Source: Pricia antarctica | Lineage (GTDB): Bacteria; Bacteroidota; Bacteroidia; Flavobacteriales; Flavobacteriaceae | DNA length: 64,000 bases | Assembly: GCA_011050085.1 (NCBI GenBank) | Contig: DRGL01000009.1 | Span: 1-64,000 of the forward strand | Reading direction: 5' to 3' | Shown: positions 8,959-18,834 of the stretch, one piece after another | Layout of the letters: each line of letters begins with the position of its first letter | Numbering within the stretch: position 1 is the stretch's first letter | Notes under the pieces: generated by a model | Database searches by the model: none | Seen by the model: only the letters and a program-made list of their open reading frames with translations | What the model was told of the DNA's origin: nothing | Made by a program: the position numbers and the translations under genes

Positions 8959-9561
8959 ATGTCAAAAAATAGTATGGAAAAATATAAGATCTTGCGGGTA
9001 TTGATTTTAGAAGATATACCTACAGATGCCGAACTCATTATCAGGGAGTTGGAAGCTGGGAATTTTATAGTTGAAGCTAAGATCGTCGATGATGAGTTGG
9101 GGTTTAAAAAAGGAATAAGCGATTTTAGGCCGCAAATTATTTTGTCAGATTACTCATTGCCAACCATTACAGGTCTTGAAGCCCTGGCTATCGCTATACA
9201 TGAATGTCCTGAAATACCTTTTGTTTTTATAACAGGTACCATAGGTGAAGAAATAGCCGCTGAGACCATTTTAAACGGTGCGGCAGGTCTTGTTCTAAAG
9301 TCGAAATTGCACAATCTGCCTCAAACCATAAAGAATATTTTTGAGGACGAAGAAAGTTGGATGCATTCACGGTTCAAAAATGCAAGTGATAGGATTAATA
9401 GAAGAATAGAGAAAAATCAACAAGCCTTAAATCGATTGGACGAGTTTATTGGCCACAGAAGAACTGGTCAGTTATCGAATGAGATTCTTGATGACATTCG
9501 AAATATGGTTGAAAATTTGAGACATATTTCAGCCGAGATTAGCAATACTACGAAAGAATAA
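8959..9561 (+). CDS. Response regulator receiver with helical C-terminal tail
   Basis: The first 130 residues form a receiver domain with phospho-acceptor Asp64 in ILSDYSLP, an acidic pocket in LILEDIPTDAE, a switch Thr in FVFITGTIGEE and Lys114 in LVLKSKL. Residues 130-200 form a charged helical tail (for example NDRI-type and ENQQALNRLDEF-like heptads) without a DNA-binding motif, perhaps a dimerisation or kinase-docking segment. The gene is 13 bases after the preceding receiver and 21 bases before the CheB-CheR-kinase fusion, so it is co-transcribed with both. ATG at 8959 or at 8974 (MEKYKIL) could be used; the core domain is the same. Confidence 0.85.
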   Translation: MSKNSMEKYKILRVLILEDIPTDAELIIRELEAGNFIVEAKIVDDELGFKKGISDFRPQIILSDYSLPTITGLEALAIAIHECPEIPFVFITGTIGEEIAAETILNGAAGLVLKSKLHNLPQTIKNIFEDEESWMHSRFKNASDRINRRIEKNQQALNRLDEFIGHRRTGQLSNEILDDIRNMVENLRHISAEISNTTKE

Positions 9562-9582
9562 ATATTCTTTAAAAAAACGATT

Positions 9583-12500
9583 ATGCAAAAAGAGACTAAG
9601 AAACCAGAAGAGACCGAGACATCAGTAATGGAGATTTATGTAGTTGCCATTGCCGCATCGGCAGGAGGCTTGGATGCCATAAATGATTTTTTTGAAAATG
9701 TACCCTTAGATACAAATCTCAGTTTTGTATTAATCCAACATCTATCCCCGGATTATAAATCTATGATGCCAGAATTACTGACAAAGCACACAAAATTAAA
9801 TGTTAGTAAAGTAATAAATGAAACAGTTGTAAAGCCTAATTGTGTCTATACTATTCCAGCCGATAAAAACATCACTATATCAGGGGGGAAACTTTTTTTA
9901 CAAGATAGGGGTAAGCCGAAGACCTTAAACCTACCAGCCAATATATTTTTAAAATCGCTTGCGTCAGACCAGAAAGAGAGGTCAGTTGCCGTAATACTTT
10001 CTGGAACGGGAAGCGATGGTACTTTAGGTATTGAGTCAATCAAGGAACAAGGGGGCATGGTTATCGCACAAGACCCACAAACAGCTGCGTTTGATAGCAT
10101 GCCGAAAAGTATTATAGCAACGGGGTTGACCGATTTTATTTTGCCCCCTTCCGAAATGCCTAATACCATAGTTAATTATGTAAAGCATCCGTATGTAAAG
10201 AAAACAGATTCAGCGAACTCTATAACCGAAGACCCGTTAAGAGATGTTGTTCCCGAAATACTAAGTTACATGTATCAGAGAACAAACATGGATTTTAGAA
10301 ATTACAAGAAGGCTACTTTAATCCGCCGAATTGATCGTAGAATGGGTATTAAAAATATTTTAAACCGTAGTCAGTATTTTAAATTTCTTCAAACTAACCC
10401 TAACGAATCAACCCATCTGGCTAATGATATTCTTATAGGGGTGACCGGTTTTTTTAGGGATAAAGATGCATTCGATGTACTTGACAAAAAAGTCTTGTTC
10501 GATTTGGTACAAAAAAAAGAGACCGGAAAAGAATTGCGGGTTTGGGTGGCAGGCTGTTCTACAGGGCAAGAAGTATATAGCTTAGGAATGCTACTTAAAG
10601 AGCAATGCCGAAAGCAACAGAAAGATATTACCATTAAAATTTTTGCTACAGACATTGACCAAAGAGCTATAAATAAGGCTAGCAAGGGAATTTTCTCTGA
10701 AGCTATTGAGGAAGAAGTACCAAAGGAATTACTGACCCGGTACTTTAAAAAAATTGAGGACAAGTATCACACGAAAAAAGAACTGAGGGAAATAGCCATT
10801 TTTGCCAAACATGATCTTACTCGTGATCCACCATTTAATAACATTGATTTAGCCACCTGCCGTAATCTTTTGATTTATGTTGAACCTGAGTTACAGGAAA
10901 AAATAATTGCTTTTATCCATTTTTCATTGATAGAAAAAGGCTATTTATTTCTCGGTACAAGTGAAAGTTTAAACTCCTTTTCAAAGGTATTTATCGAAAT
11001 CCATAAGAAACATAAAATTTTCCAAAATCAAAGTGTTAATCGTATTGTTGATATAAATCGTTTATTCCCATGGGATGGTATGAAAGGGGAGAATACAAAA
11101 GACGGGAAGACTGAACATACCCCACCAAGGGTAATTGCACAATCAAAAATTATCGGAAATTTCAAAGACGCCTTGCTTGATGATCTTGTACCCCCAACGG
11201 TTATTATAAATAGTAATCAGGAAGTTGTACATGTTGCCGGAGAAATCGACAAATATTTAAAATTACCAAAGAAACAGCTGACATTGAATATTTTAAAAAT
11301 GGTCGATGAACAGCTATACGTTACGCTAAGTAATATTATTTCAAAAGTGCGTAGCAATAAGAGCAAGATTATTTCTCCCGTTGTATTATTTGAAGGAGAA
11401 AACAGCCTCTTTCTCAATATTATCGCCAAACCTTATACTGAAGTAATAAGTAGAGTCAATTACCTAATTATTAGTTTCGTAGAGGCCAAGCAATCCGAAA
11501 AGACACAATCAAGTGCTGTAGCTAAAACGACTTTGTCAAAAGAGAAAGACCATCACATAAAACGGCTTGAAGATGATTTAAGAGAAACCAAAGAATATCT
11601 TCAATCGGCCGTAGAAGAATTGGAAACCTCTAATGAAGAGTTACAGGCTACCAACGAAGAATTGATGGCAGCCAACGAAGAATTACAAAGTAGTAATGAA
11701 GAATTGCAAAGTGTCAATGAAGAATTGTATACGGTCAATAATGAGTATCAAGATAAGTTGACGGAAATGACCGGCCTGAACGATGATTTAAATAATTTTA
11801 TTCAAGGATCCAAAATCGCTACATTATTCTTGGATAGTAGCCTCAGCGTTAAAAGATTTACAGATACTATAACCCCTTTAATAAAAATATCGGATAATGA
11901 TTTGGGCCGATATATCGGAGATTTTACACATGTCTTTCAATCTTTTGATTTAATTGATGTAGCGCAAAGTGTATTAGATAATTTTGATAAAATTGAAAAA
12001 GAAGTAGCTACAAAAGATGGAAAAATATATCGCATGCAAGCATTGCCATACGTTACATCTAAGAAAGAAGTCAGAGGGGCAGTTTTCAATTTTGTAGATA
12101 TTGATGAACTTAAAAAAATTGAATCTGTTCTAAAAAAACAAACCGAAGAACTCGAAATCAATAATAAGGAATTGGAACAATTTGCCTATCTGGCAGCGCA
12201 TGATTTAAAAGCCCCGATAACCAATCTACAGGCCTTAACCGGAATTATTGACACCAATGGCGGTGGCTTTGTCAATAAAGATAATACTATTGCCTACAGC
12301 AAATTGAAGGAGGTTATTTTTCGGATGGATAATACGATTGGTATTTTGAACGAAGTAATAACAATCAAAAAAAATCTTAATCTCACGCCTGAAGTTGTCA
12401 AGCTTGAACATGCGTATAAAGAGGTAATGTCATCCATTGATGATCAAGCCACCTCGACAAAAGCCAAAATTAATGTTGATTTTAAGGAATGTCCAGAAGT

Positions 12501-12861
12501 TATCTTCCCTTCCGTTCATCTACATAGCATCTTGCAAAATCTTATTACGAATGCCATTAAATATAGAAAGCCAGGTACCATCCCTTCTATTGATATCTAC
12601 AGTAAAAGAACTGCAGGCTACGATAAAGTATTCGTCAGCGATAAGGGTAGAGGCATAGATTTGGAAGCTTATAGTACTAAATTGTTTGGCTTGTTTCAAC
12701 GATTTCATCTTGATACTGCCGGTAAAGGCATCGGCCTGCATATTACAAAATCAATAGTGGAAAGATACAAGGGGCGTATTGACGTACAGAGTGAAGAAGG
12801 ACAAGGTACGACGTTTACAATATCTTTAAAAAACAAACGTTATTGGAAAAATAAAGTTTAA
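9583..12861 (+). CDS. CheB-CheR-PAS-histidine kinase fusion protein
   Basis: This 1092-residue cytoplasmic protein joins chemotaxis-type and kinase modules. Residues 15-205 are a CheB methylesterase with the catalytic triad visible as Ser26 (AASAGG), His53 (IQHLSP) and Asp145 (GTGSDGT). Residues 215-490 are a CheR methyltransferase with TGFFRD, the SAM-binding [24 protein letters not shown] and CRNLLIYV. A long coiled coil (about 650-730, heptads such as [17 protein letters not shown]) leads to a PAS domain and then a kinase core with His873 in [14 protein letters not shown] box [15 protein letters not shown] and GKGIGLHI. It has no N-terminal receiver, unlike true CheB. No flagellar or receptor genes are nearby, so the substrate of the CheB/CheR parts is unclear. 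Confidence 0.92.
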   Translation: MQKETKKPEETETSVMEIYVVAIAASAGGLDAINDFFENVPLDTNLSFVLIQHLSPDYKSMMPELLTKHTKLNVSKVINETVVKPNCVYTIPADKNITISGGKLFLQDRGKPKTLNLPANIFLKSLASDQKERSVAVILSGTGSDGTLGIESIKEQGGMVIAQDPQTAAFDSMPKSIIATGLTDFILPPSEMPNTIVNYVKHPYVKKTDSANSITEDPLRDVVPEILSYMYQRTNMDFRNYKKATLIRRIDRRMGIKNILNRSQYFKFLQTNPNESTHLANDILIGVTGFFRDKDAFDVLDKKVLFDLVQKKETGKELRVWVAGCSTGQEVYSLGMLLKEQCRKQQKDITIKIFATDIDQRAINKASKGIFSEAIEEEVPKELLTRYFKKIEDKYHTKKELREIAIFAKHDLTRDPPFNNIDLATCRNLLIYVEPELQEKIIAFIHFSLIEKGYLFLGTSESLNSFSKVFIEIHKKHKIFQNQSVNRIVDINRLFPWDGMKGENTKDGKTEHTPPRVIAQSKIIGNFKDALLDDLVPPTVIINSNQEVVHVAGEIDKYLKLPKKQLTLNILKMVDEQLYVTLSNIISKVRSNKSKIISPVVLFEGENSLFLNIIAKPYTEVISRVNYLIISFVEAKQSEKTQSSAVAKTTLSKEKDHHIKRLEDDLRETKEYLQSAVEELETSNEELQATNEELMAANEELQSSNEELQSVNEELYTVNNEYQDKLTEMTGLNDDLNNFIQGSKIATLFLDSSLSVKRFTDTITPLIKISDNDLGRYIGDFTHVFQSFDLIDVAQSVLDNFDKIEKEVATKDGKIYRMQALPYVTSKKEVRGAVFNFVDIDELKKIESVLKKQTEELEINNKELEQFAYLAAHDLKAPITNLQALTGIIDTNGGGFVNKDNTIAYSKLKEVIFRMDNTIGILNEVITIKKNLNLTPEVVKLEHAYKEVMSSIDDQATSTKAKINVDFKECPEVIFPSVHLHSILQNLITNAIKYRKPGTIPSIDIYSKRTAGYDKVFVSDKGRGIDLEAYSTKLFGLFQRFHLDTAGKGIGLHITKSIVERYKGRIDVQSEEGQGTTFTISLKNKRYWKNKV

Positions 12862-12870
12862 TCCCTGTTA

Positions 12871-12905
12871 GATTCAATTTCATTCAATTTCATTCAATTT
12901 CATTT
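12871..12905 (+). repeat. Tandem 10-base repeat, about 3.3 copies
   Basis: The unit CATTCAATTT is repeated directly three times (the first copy begins with G instead of C) and continues as CATTTG. It sits in the 72-base gap between the CheB-CheR-kinase stop and the next receiver gene. It may be a slippage-prone spacer that changes the distance to the downstream start; it is far too short for a CRISPR array. Confidence 0.8.
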
Positions 12906-12933
12906 GTCAACCTAATCCATAAACCCTAAAATC

Positions 12934-13320
12934 TTGAAGAATTTATACGCACATTTAAAAGTACTATTGGTGGAAGATGATGAGGTGGCGAATTATTTAT
13001 CCCTTAATGCACTGGAGAGTTGTGGCATAACCAATGTTCATGTGACCCAAAATGGAAAGGAAGCCATCAATTTTCTTGAACAAGAAAAAATAACCCCCGA
13101 TATAATTTTATTGGATTTAAATATGCCCATCATGGGAGGATTGGAGTTCCTACAGAAATGCCATGAAAGGGACACTTGCATTGAATCAAGAATCTTCATT
13201 CTGACCTCTTCAATACGACCTGAAGATAAAATAAAGGCGCGGGAATTCGATAATGTTAAGGATTATTTAGAAAAACCGCTTACCGATGAAAAGGTGGAGA
13301 ATATTTTGAGCAATTTCTGA
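12934..13320 (+). CDS. Single-domain response regulator, CheY-like
   Basis: This 128-residue protein is one receiver domain and nothing else. The acidic pocket is VEDDEVAN, the phospho-acceptor is Asp61 in ILLDLNMPIMGG, the switch residue lies in FILTSS and the lysine is Lys114 in YLEKPLT. The start is a TTG at 12934, chosen because it gives the normal receiver N-terminus and no ATG exists upstream in frame. The gene follows the CheB-CheR-kinase fusion by 72 bases that contain a tandem 10-base repeat. It is a likely phosphate acceptor of that kinase. No output domain is present. Confidence 0.86.
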   Translation: MKNLYAHLKVLLVEDDEVANYLSLNALESCGITNVHVTQNGKEAINFLEQEKITPDIILLDLNMPIMGGLEFLQKCHERDTCIESRIFILTSSIRPEDKIKAREFDNVKDYLEKPLTDEKVENILSNF

Positions 13321-13797
13321 TTGATACATATCTTATCTAACTATCAAGTATTAAAAGCTTGACCGTAATTCATCCTGTTTTAAATAATTAATATTAGTAG
13401 CAAACTAATATTCTACTAAAAGCTAAGGGCTCTTGGGTACTTTTACTATAATTTAATTGCACCACTTTAACAGGTTTTCGTACGAGGCACCCTTTCTTCT
13501 TCTTCAATAATTTTTATTAATTACCAATTTTATCGAAAGATAAATTTAAAGGTTATTTCAAGTATTTTAATTAAAATCCTCTTTTAGCTAAAATTACTGA
13601 GATTCATTGCTACAGATTATATACTCCCGTTTGTATTGCATTTGGCTTGTTTGGAGAATTCAGGATTTTAAATCCTATTCATCCATCCCTAGAACTAGGT
13701 ATTTCTACTATTTTACTGCGAAAAAGATGAAATGGTCCTCAGATAATTCCTTCTTTTTTATTAATTTAAATAAACAAACATACAACCCCCAACGTTT
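13321..13797. other. AT-rich intergenic region between two receiver genes
   Basis: No gene is supported in these 477 bases. A short plus-strand frame at 13607-13813 overlaps the next gene and has no protein-like motifs. The region probably contains the promoter of the following receiver gene, but I found no clear TTTG/TAnnTTTG pair. Confidence 0.45.
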
Positions 13798-14229
13798 ATG
13801 CTTTCAAATTTAGAATATGGACAGGTGCCCAATATCTTTATAATCGATAATGATATCATAGTTCATTTTACAATTAGAATCAAAATTCAGCAGACTGGAA
13901 TTTTATGTAAAGAACATTATTTTGACGACCGCAATGAAGCGCTTAATATTATGTTAAGTGCAGCTGAAAATGAAATAGGCTTACCAGATCTCATTATTCT
14001 GGATATAAATATGCCTAAAATGGACGGGTGGGAATTTTTGGAACAAGTTAAAGTTTTATTGAACGAAAAATACGTCCCCCCTGTTTATTTACTATCCTCT
14101 TTTGAAACTTCTGAACATATTCGAAAGGCTAAGAGTCATCCACTGGTAAAAGGCTATTTTGTTAAACCTATTTCAAAAGAAAATCTTACCGCAATAATTT
14201 CGGATTCCAGTTGCGCCAACAGTAGGTAA
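13798..14229 (+). CDS. Response regulator receiver protein, divergent
   Basis: This 143-residue protein is a lone receiver domain. The pocket reads IIDNDIIVH, so one of the usual adjacent acidic residues is replaced by Asn. The phospho-acceptor is Asp69 in IILDINMPKMDGWEF, the switch Ser is in YLLSSFE and the lysine is Lys123 in YFVKPIS. In flavobacteria this subclass (IDND, then YLLSS) typically occurs as a stand-alone partner of hybrid or orphan kinases. It is separated from the other receivers by 477 bases and so may be expressed on its own. No DNA-binding domain is present. Confidence 0.82.
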   Translation: MLSNLEYGQVPNIFIIDNDIIVHFTIRIKIQQTGILCKEHYFDDRNEALNIMLSAAENEIGLPDLIILDINMPKMDGWEFLEQVKVLLNEKYVPPVYLLSSFETSEHIRKAKSHPLVKGYFVKPISKENLTAIISDSSCANSR

Positions 14230-14495
14230 ACTACATTTTAATATTTTGGTTTAAAAAATGTAGGTTTAGTTTATAAACTATTCGATTTGATAAGATATGA
14301 TGCTATAATTTTTTGGTGAAAAATTTTTCCTAAACGTTGAGATTTGCGTGCTTACATCGTATTTCCTGGCTCATTTCCTGACCATTCAGTTTTGATATAA
14401 TTAGTTTTATATCCCTAGTCTTCTAATGATAATGATACATCCCGTTGCTTCGCAAAGGTAAAGGCAGATTTCAAAATAAACGATAATTTTGTGGT

Positions 14496-15479
14496 ATGAG
14501 AGTCATTGTCATAGGCGGTACCGGCCACATCGGAAGTTATCTTGTTCCCAAATTGGTTAGTGCTGGGCATGACGTGGTCTGCGTAAGTAGACATAAGGGA
14601 AAAATTTTCAATAAAAATGTAGTTTGGCAATCCGTTGAGCATATTGAAGTCGACAGAACGGAAGCGGAGAGCGAGGGTAATTTTGGTGCACATATTAGGA
14701 AGTTACAAGGAGAAGTTGTCATTGATTTAATTTGTTTTACTCTCGATAGCGCAACAATGATAGCCGATGCGCTATTGGGGCAAGTGAAACATTTTATCCA
14801 CTGCGGAACCATGTGGGTACATGGCTCTAGCGAAAAGGTACCTACCACAGAAGATCAGAAACGTAAACCCTTTGGCACATACGGCATTAGTAAGGCCGCT
14901 ATAGAGGCCGAACTTTTAACAATGCATCGTCAAAAAGGTTTTCCTGTCACCATACTTCATCCAGGTCATATAGCAGGTCCGGGACGGATGCCCATAAACC
15001 CGGCCGGTAATGTAAACCCTGATATTTTCGTCAAATTAGCTTTAGGACAGGAAGTTGTTTTACCAAATCTTGGTATGGAAACGGTTCACCATGTTCACGT
15101 AGACGATGTGGCACAATCTTTTATAAGGGCCATAGAGAATCCAAAGCAGGCTATCGGAGAGAGTTTTCATATTGTTTCGGAACAGGCGCTCACGTTACGT
15201 GGTTATGCCAATGCGGTCGCTGCATGGTACGGCCATGAAGCACAACTTACTTTTCAGCCCTGGGATGTTTGGAAAAAAGGTGCATCACCAGAGGATGCTA
15301 AACTTACTTGGGATCATATTGCACACAGTCCAAACGGAAGTATTGAGAAGGCGAAAACATTGTTGAAATATCGACCGCGCTACGCTTCGTTGCAAGCTGT
15401 TCTGGAAGCAATACGTTGTTATGCCATACAAGAAAATATAGAGGTGTTAAAACTAAAAAAAAGTAACTACGAAACGTAA
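14496..15479 (+). CDS. NAD-dependent epimerase/dehydratase family protein
   Basis: This 327-residue protein is an extended or atypical short-chain dehydrogenase. The Rossmann motif is at the start (VIVIGGTGHIGSYLVPKL, pattern GxxGxxG), and the catalytic-type motif YGISK is near residue 130. Downstream, HVHVDDVAQSF and GESFHIVSEQALTLRGY follow the pattern of nucleotide-sugar epimerase-like proteins. It should act on a small NAD(P)-linked substrate in the cytoplasm; the substrate cannot be read from the sequence. The gene stands alone, with a small membrane-protein gene 67 bases downstream. A TAATTTTG sequence lies immediately before the ATG but is too close to be its promoter. The call of the fold is firm, the exact reaction is not. 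Confidence 0.85.
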   Translation: MRVIVIGGTGHIGSYLVPKLVSAGHDVVCVSRHKGKIFNKNVVWQSVEHIEVDRTEAESEGNFGAHIRKLQGEVVIDLICFTLDSATMIADALLGQVKHFIHCGTMWVHGSSEKVPTTEDQKRKPFGTYGISKAAIEAELLTMHRQKGFPVTILHPGHIAGPGRMPINPAGNVNPDIFVKLALGQEVVLPNLGMETVHHVHVDDVAQSFIRAIENPKQAIGESFHIVSEQALTLRGYANAVAAWYGHEAQLTFQPWDVWKKGASPEDAKLTWDHIAHSPNGSIEKAKTLLKYRPRYASLQAVLEAIRCYAIQENIEVLKLKKSNYET

Positions 15480-15545
15480 GGATTTATTTTGACTACGACA
15501 CAATGCTGATTGAAAGCATAATTTTTTATAAAGGCTTAATTGGGT

Positions 15546-15737
15546 ATGGGAAAGTTGTGGAAGTACAGGAAGTGGATTTTTCTATCAATTTTGGTTTGGC
15601 TTGCCTTATGGTCCATTTTCTGGGCAACCTCGATTTATGGCTATGACGGATTTATTACGGCTTTAGGTATTGCTAGTTTGGTATTTTTTGTGATTACCAA
15701 ATTTCGAAATAGGAGACCGCTGAAATATTTTAGGTAA
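15546..15737 (+). CDS. Small two-helix membrane protein
   Basis: A 63-residue protein with a basic N-terminus (MGKLWKYRKW), two hydrophobic helices (about 12-30, IFLSILVWLALWSIFWATS, and 37-51, ITALGIASLVFFVIT) and a basic end (KFRNRRPLKYFR). This is a typical small inner-membrane protein in which the positive residues predict both ends in the cytoplasm. No family is recognised. I chose the ATG at 15546 over a TTG at 15540. It may share a transcript with the epimerase gene 67 bases upstream. Confidence 0.5.
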   Translation: MGKLWKYRKWIFLSILVWLALWSIFWATSIYGYDGFITALGIASLVFFVITKFRNRRPLKYFR

Positions 15738-16013
15738 ACCATTTTAATTTTATTCCGCTCCCTTAAATTCGGGCACCTACAACTTCTTAAAATTACAGAG
15801 AAATAAGCTATCCTAATTTTATTAACCTTCTGGGCCTAAGTGGTGTCCGATTACTTTGCGTAAAACCGTACCCAATCTATATATTAATTTTCATTTTATA
15901 TTCTTGTGTTGTAACTTAAGGTAACCCCTGATTTCAGGCAACTACAATAAATAAAGTTGATTATTGACAGCCAGTCGATTTTAACTTCCAACCACACTTT
16001 TAAAAATTAAGTT

Positions 16014-16565
16014 TTATCTTTTATCCAAATATTTTAAAAAACGGGTTTCCTTACTAATACCGTAAATGGTAAATACGATTACAACTAGCATAGACGCGAT
16101 TCCGGATATTAAAATGTAGGTATAAAAACCCTTCGAAAGGTCTCTTTCGAAGTAGGGTAATAGCAAATAAAATCCGATACCATAAACTATAATACAGAGT
16201 GGGGTTACGATATAGTTTACGGATAGTCTTATACGATAGTAATTTTTGAGATATGCATAATAAGATTTAAGGTCCATTGAAATCAGTTGGCTCTCTTTGC
16301 GGTATACCGAATAGAATTCGAAAATAACTCTCAAGATAAGACTAGAAATCATTAGAAATAGGCCTAAATTAAAACTGTTCCATGACTGAAACGCAAATCT
16401 GAAGGCGTATATAATTAATACTATCACTGTTAACGAGATAATAGTAATGGTAACGTACTGAGAGAAGCGATGCTTTTTCGCTTTAGTGATTATTTCGTTA
16501 GCGCTAAATTTAGGGACCGAAGTATCTTGGGTGTCCCATACTTTATTTAAGAAGTCATTTTCCAT
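16014..16565 (-). CDS. Four-helix membrane protein, putative anti-sigma or sensor partner of the ECF factor
   Basis: This 183-residue protein has a soluble N-terminus of about 35 residues and four hydrophobic helices (about 36-57, 67-85, 118-135 and 147-168). Its start overlaps the end of the ECF sigma gene by 11 bases, so the two are translationally coupled. Membrane proteins encoded directly after an ECF factor usually act as its anti-sigma regulator, and the N-terminal segment MENDFLNKVWDTQDTS would be the cytoplasmic binding part. It has no zinc-binding HxxxCxxC motif and no FecR domain, so any anti-sigma role is inference from position. I do not recognise the family by name. Confidence 0.62.
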   Translation of the reverse strand: MENDFLNKVWDTQDTSVPKFSANEIITKAKKHRFSQYVTITIISLTVIVLIIYAFRFAFQSWNSFNLGLFLMISSLILRVIFEFYSVYRKESQLISMDLKSYYAYLKNYYRIRLSVNYIVTPLCIIVYGIGFYLLLPYFERDLSKGFYTYILISGIASMLVVIVFTIYGISKETRFLKYLDKR

Positions 16566-17046
16566 TTTTTATACATTTTAAAAGTGATTTGCGAATCCGG
16601 CTTAAACGCGTGCGTAAGGTTCCGTGAGCCAGACCAACTGTATCAGCAATAACAGCCTGGGATGTATTCTCTAGCTCCAAAAATATCAAGGCCCTATTTT
16701 GTGCGTTCAGTTGGTCTATACACTGATACATTTTTTTAAGATTTTTATCCGTGTCATCCCTATTATCATCAATACTCGTATTCGACAATAGCTCTTCATT
16801 GATTGGACTGTTTTTTTTTGTTTTCCGTAAATCTCCCAGACATACGTTTACAGCAATCCTGTATATCCATGTTTCAATGGCCGACTTGCCTTTAAAAGAT
16901 TTTCTATGGTTCCAGACCTTTATAAAAACCTCTTGATGCCAGTCATTCGCGAGCTCGGTATTGCCTGAGGCATATCCTAAGCACAACCGGTGGACTTTTG
17001 AGGCGTGAGCGTTATAGATCTTAGTGAAGTCTTCTTCTGAATTCAT
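16555..17046 (-). CDS. RNA polymerase sigma factor, ECF subfamily
   Basis: This 163-residue protein has the two conserved ECF regions. Region 2 shows ELANDWHQEVFIKVWNH and WIYRIAVNVCLGDLRK, and region 4 shows the helix-turn-helix NTSQAVIADTVGLAHGTLRTRLSRIRKSLL. It would direct RNA polymerase to promoters of a small regulon when released by its partner. I set the start at the ATG at 17044-17046 (MNSEEDFTKIYNAHAS), which overlaps the stop of the upstream hydrolase as ATGA; a longer frame upstream is only readthrough of the hydrolase gene. The following gene overlaps it by 11 bases. The three overlapping genes are almost certainly one operon. Confidence 0.9.
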   Translation of the reverse strand: MNSEEDFTKIYNAHASKVHRLCLGYASGNTELANDWHQEVFIKVWNHRKSFKGKSAIETWIYRIAVNVCLGDLRKTKKNSPINEELLSNTSIDDNRDDTDKNLKKMYQCIDQLNAQNRALIFLELENTSQAVIADTVGLAHGTLRTRLSRIRKSLLKCIKNGK

Positions 17047-17894
17047 CCTTGTGATGCCAAAATTATTTGTATCTGTTCCAAGAACCATTCGGGTTGATCA
17101 AGCATTACAAAATGAGCACTGTTTTCAGCTATCATAAAAGTATAGTCCTTTAAATTTTTATATTGATTTTCGTAGGTCTGCGTTACCATTTCCTTACCAT
17201 ACGGTTCCGATGCTGCAATGATGGTAACGGGAATCTCAATTTTTTTTAAATCTTCCCTTAGATCTAGTTTTATGTAATCGGTGTAGCCATAAACATAGGT
17301 CTCACGATCTGCCGCCAGCATCCAATCCTTGATTTTCTCTTGGGCTAATTCTTGGTTGCTCATCCCTTTAGACATATTGCCGGCAAACTGTTCAAAATCT
17401 GCATCACTCATTGCCAACTGCTGATCGTTGTAAGGGCTTTCATAAATTAAGTTATCTGGATTAAAATCAGGCATCATAAGCGCTCCGGACGCTGGTAAAG
17501 CGTCGATTAGTATGATTTGCCCCAATTTTAATTCACTGTCGGCAGCAAGCCAAGTAGCGACCGTTCCACCCAAACTATGACCAATTAGGGTTGCATTTTG
17601 TAAATCATTTTGTAAAATATAGTTTTTGAGGGACTCGTTTACTTTGGGTAGCCACGGAAATTCAATCGCATCTTTTCCGCCAAAACCAGCCAAGGTAACT
17701 ACGTGACATTCATACTTCTTTTCCAATTCCTTTACTAGTGGTTTCCAAATATCCCCTGGAACGGTAAAGCCGGGAATTAATAGAACAGGTTTACCCTTTC
17801 CGGTAACTTCTACATAAATAGGTTGATTTTCAAGTTTGGCATAAATTGATACCGTAAAGAGCAGTGATACTACAATAAGAATAAAATTTTTCAT
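17043..17894 (-). CDS. Secreted alpha/beta hydrolase, first gene of the sigma-factor operon
   Basis: The 283-residue product begins with a signal peptide (MKNFILIVVSLLFTVSIYA) and should be periplasmic. The hydrolase fold is clear: the oxyanion segment LLIPGFTVPG, nucleophile Ser107 in the elbow IGHSLGG, a segment VTIIAASEP typical of the acid strand, and His261 in ENSAHFVML. Substrate unknown; it could be an esterase, lipase-like enzyme or amidase. An in-frame ATG 54 bases upstream lacks signal-peptide logic and was not used. The stop codon overlaps the start of the ECF sigma gene by four bases (ATGA), an unusual order in which an exported enzyme leads a sigma/regulator pair. An inverted repeat lies about 40 bases upstream of the start. 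Confidence 0.85.
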   Translation of the reverse strand: MKNFILIVVSLLFTVSIYAKLENQPIYVEVTGKGKPVLLIPGFTVPGDIWKPLVKELEKKYECHVVTLAGFGGKDAIEFPWLPKVNESLKNYILQNDLQNATLIGHSLGGTVATWLAADSELKLGQIILIDALPASGALMMPDFNPDNLIYESPYNDQQLAMSDADFEQFAGNMSKGMSNQELAQEKIKDWMLAADRETYVYGYTDYIKLDLREDLKKIEIPVTIIAASEPYGKEMVTQTYENQYKNLKDYTFMIAENSAHFVMLDQPEWFLEQIQIILASQG

Positions 17895-17934
17895 AATTTC
17901 TAAGTTTTGATTTCTCTTTAGATGCAAAAAATTT

Positions 17935-17951
17935 AGAATGTTACACATTCT
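17935..17951. promoter_or_regulatory. Inverted repeat upstream of hydrolase-sigma operon
   Basis: AGAATGT and ACATTCT form perfect 7-base arms around a 3-base centre, 41-57 bases before the start of the hydrolase gene on the minus strand. Its size and position fit an operator for a dimeric regulator or part of a promoter for the operon. No T-run follows on the coding strand in a way that would make it a terminator of a gene. Confidence 0.5.
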
Positions 17952-18834
17952 TTTTAAATTTTTCGATCAATTGGGTAATTGCTGTTCAAACTACAGTGGG
18001 ATTATCTATTGTCAAATCTTAAATAGGAAATTGTGAAAAAGTATTGTTTTAGGCAGTATGGAAGTTAAAGCGTCTTACAAAATTCACTAAAATCCATGAA
18101 TAGCTACCACTTATGTTCCTCTCAGTTCTGGTTAGTTATAACCTTTTCAGCTTTATCAATTAAAAGTTAAATAAAATATATAATTAAAATTCCTGCATTG
18201 TAACGTTTAGAATTTGTGATGGGTATTCAAATATCTATACTGCTTTTCTCTTTCGGTAGTGTTGGCGTTTTATCCATATCGATACGTTCTACCTTGTAAG
18301 CTAATGGTTTTGACCTAAATCAAGAAGTTGGAATATACGGGCTTTAAAAAATCAATTAGCATTAGATTCTATCAAGGCATTTCGCTTTTCACCCTATCAG
18401 GAATTCTAGAAATGAACAAGCATTTTGTATTAGCGAAAATTTGGCAGACGTGATAAGCTTTTATCAGGTATAGCGGTTAAACTAGATTACTATTTTAACT
18501 CTGATTGTACAGATTTCTATCTTCATTTCAATAGAGATATCCGTGAGATATCCGATAAAAAAGCTATACACTTTAGTAAAATAGCATGGTCAAGGTTTGA
18601 AATAGTTTACAAGCAACTTACTACACGAGTATCCCATTACAAAAAATTCTTATTCGATATATTTTTAAATTAGTTTTATGGTTTAAACAGATTAATTTTA
18701 ACGTACTTTTAGTACGTATTTCAAATCCGCTAGAATTTTAGCGAATATCCCCACGAAGCTTTCCGAATGGCTGCTGGACAATTATTTTTAGTCCACGTCG
18801 AAACTCTTTATATTAATTTTTTAACGGTTTAATT
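17952..18834. other. Gene-poor region before the first PUL
   Basis: These 880 bases contain no supported gene. All frames are short and interrupted. The stretch 18,200-18,660 has a scattered protein-like look but no family could be named, so it may be old debris. The last 140 bases hold the inverted repeats listed separately and presumably the promoter of the SusC gene. Confidence 0.4.
18701..18743. promoter_or_regulatory. Two inverted repeats upstream of SusC
   Basis: The first repeat has perfect 7-base arms ACGTACT/AGTACGT with a TTT centre (18701-18717). The second has 5-base arms CGCTA/TAGCG (18728-18743). They lie 92-134 bases before the SusC start. They could be the binding site of a PUL regulator or leader-RNA hairpins. 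No regulator gene is adjacent to this PUL. Confidence 0.45.

Noticed and set aside
12871-12905. CRISPR-like repeat
   Set aside because: The units are 10 bases, directly adjacent, without spacers; this is a simple tandem repeat.
14484-14491. TAATTTTG as a -7 promoter box of the epimerase gene
   Set aside because: It matches TAnnTTTG but ends only four bases before the ATG, and no TTTG lies at the right distance upstream.
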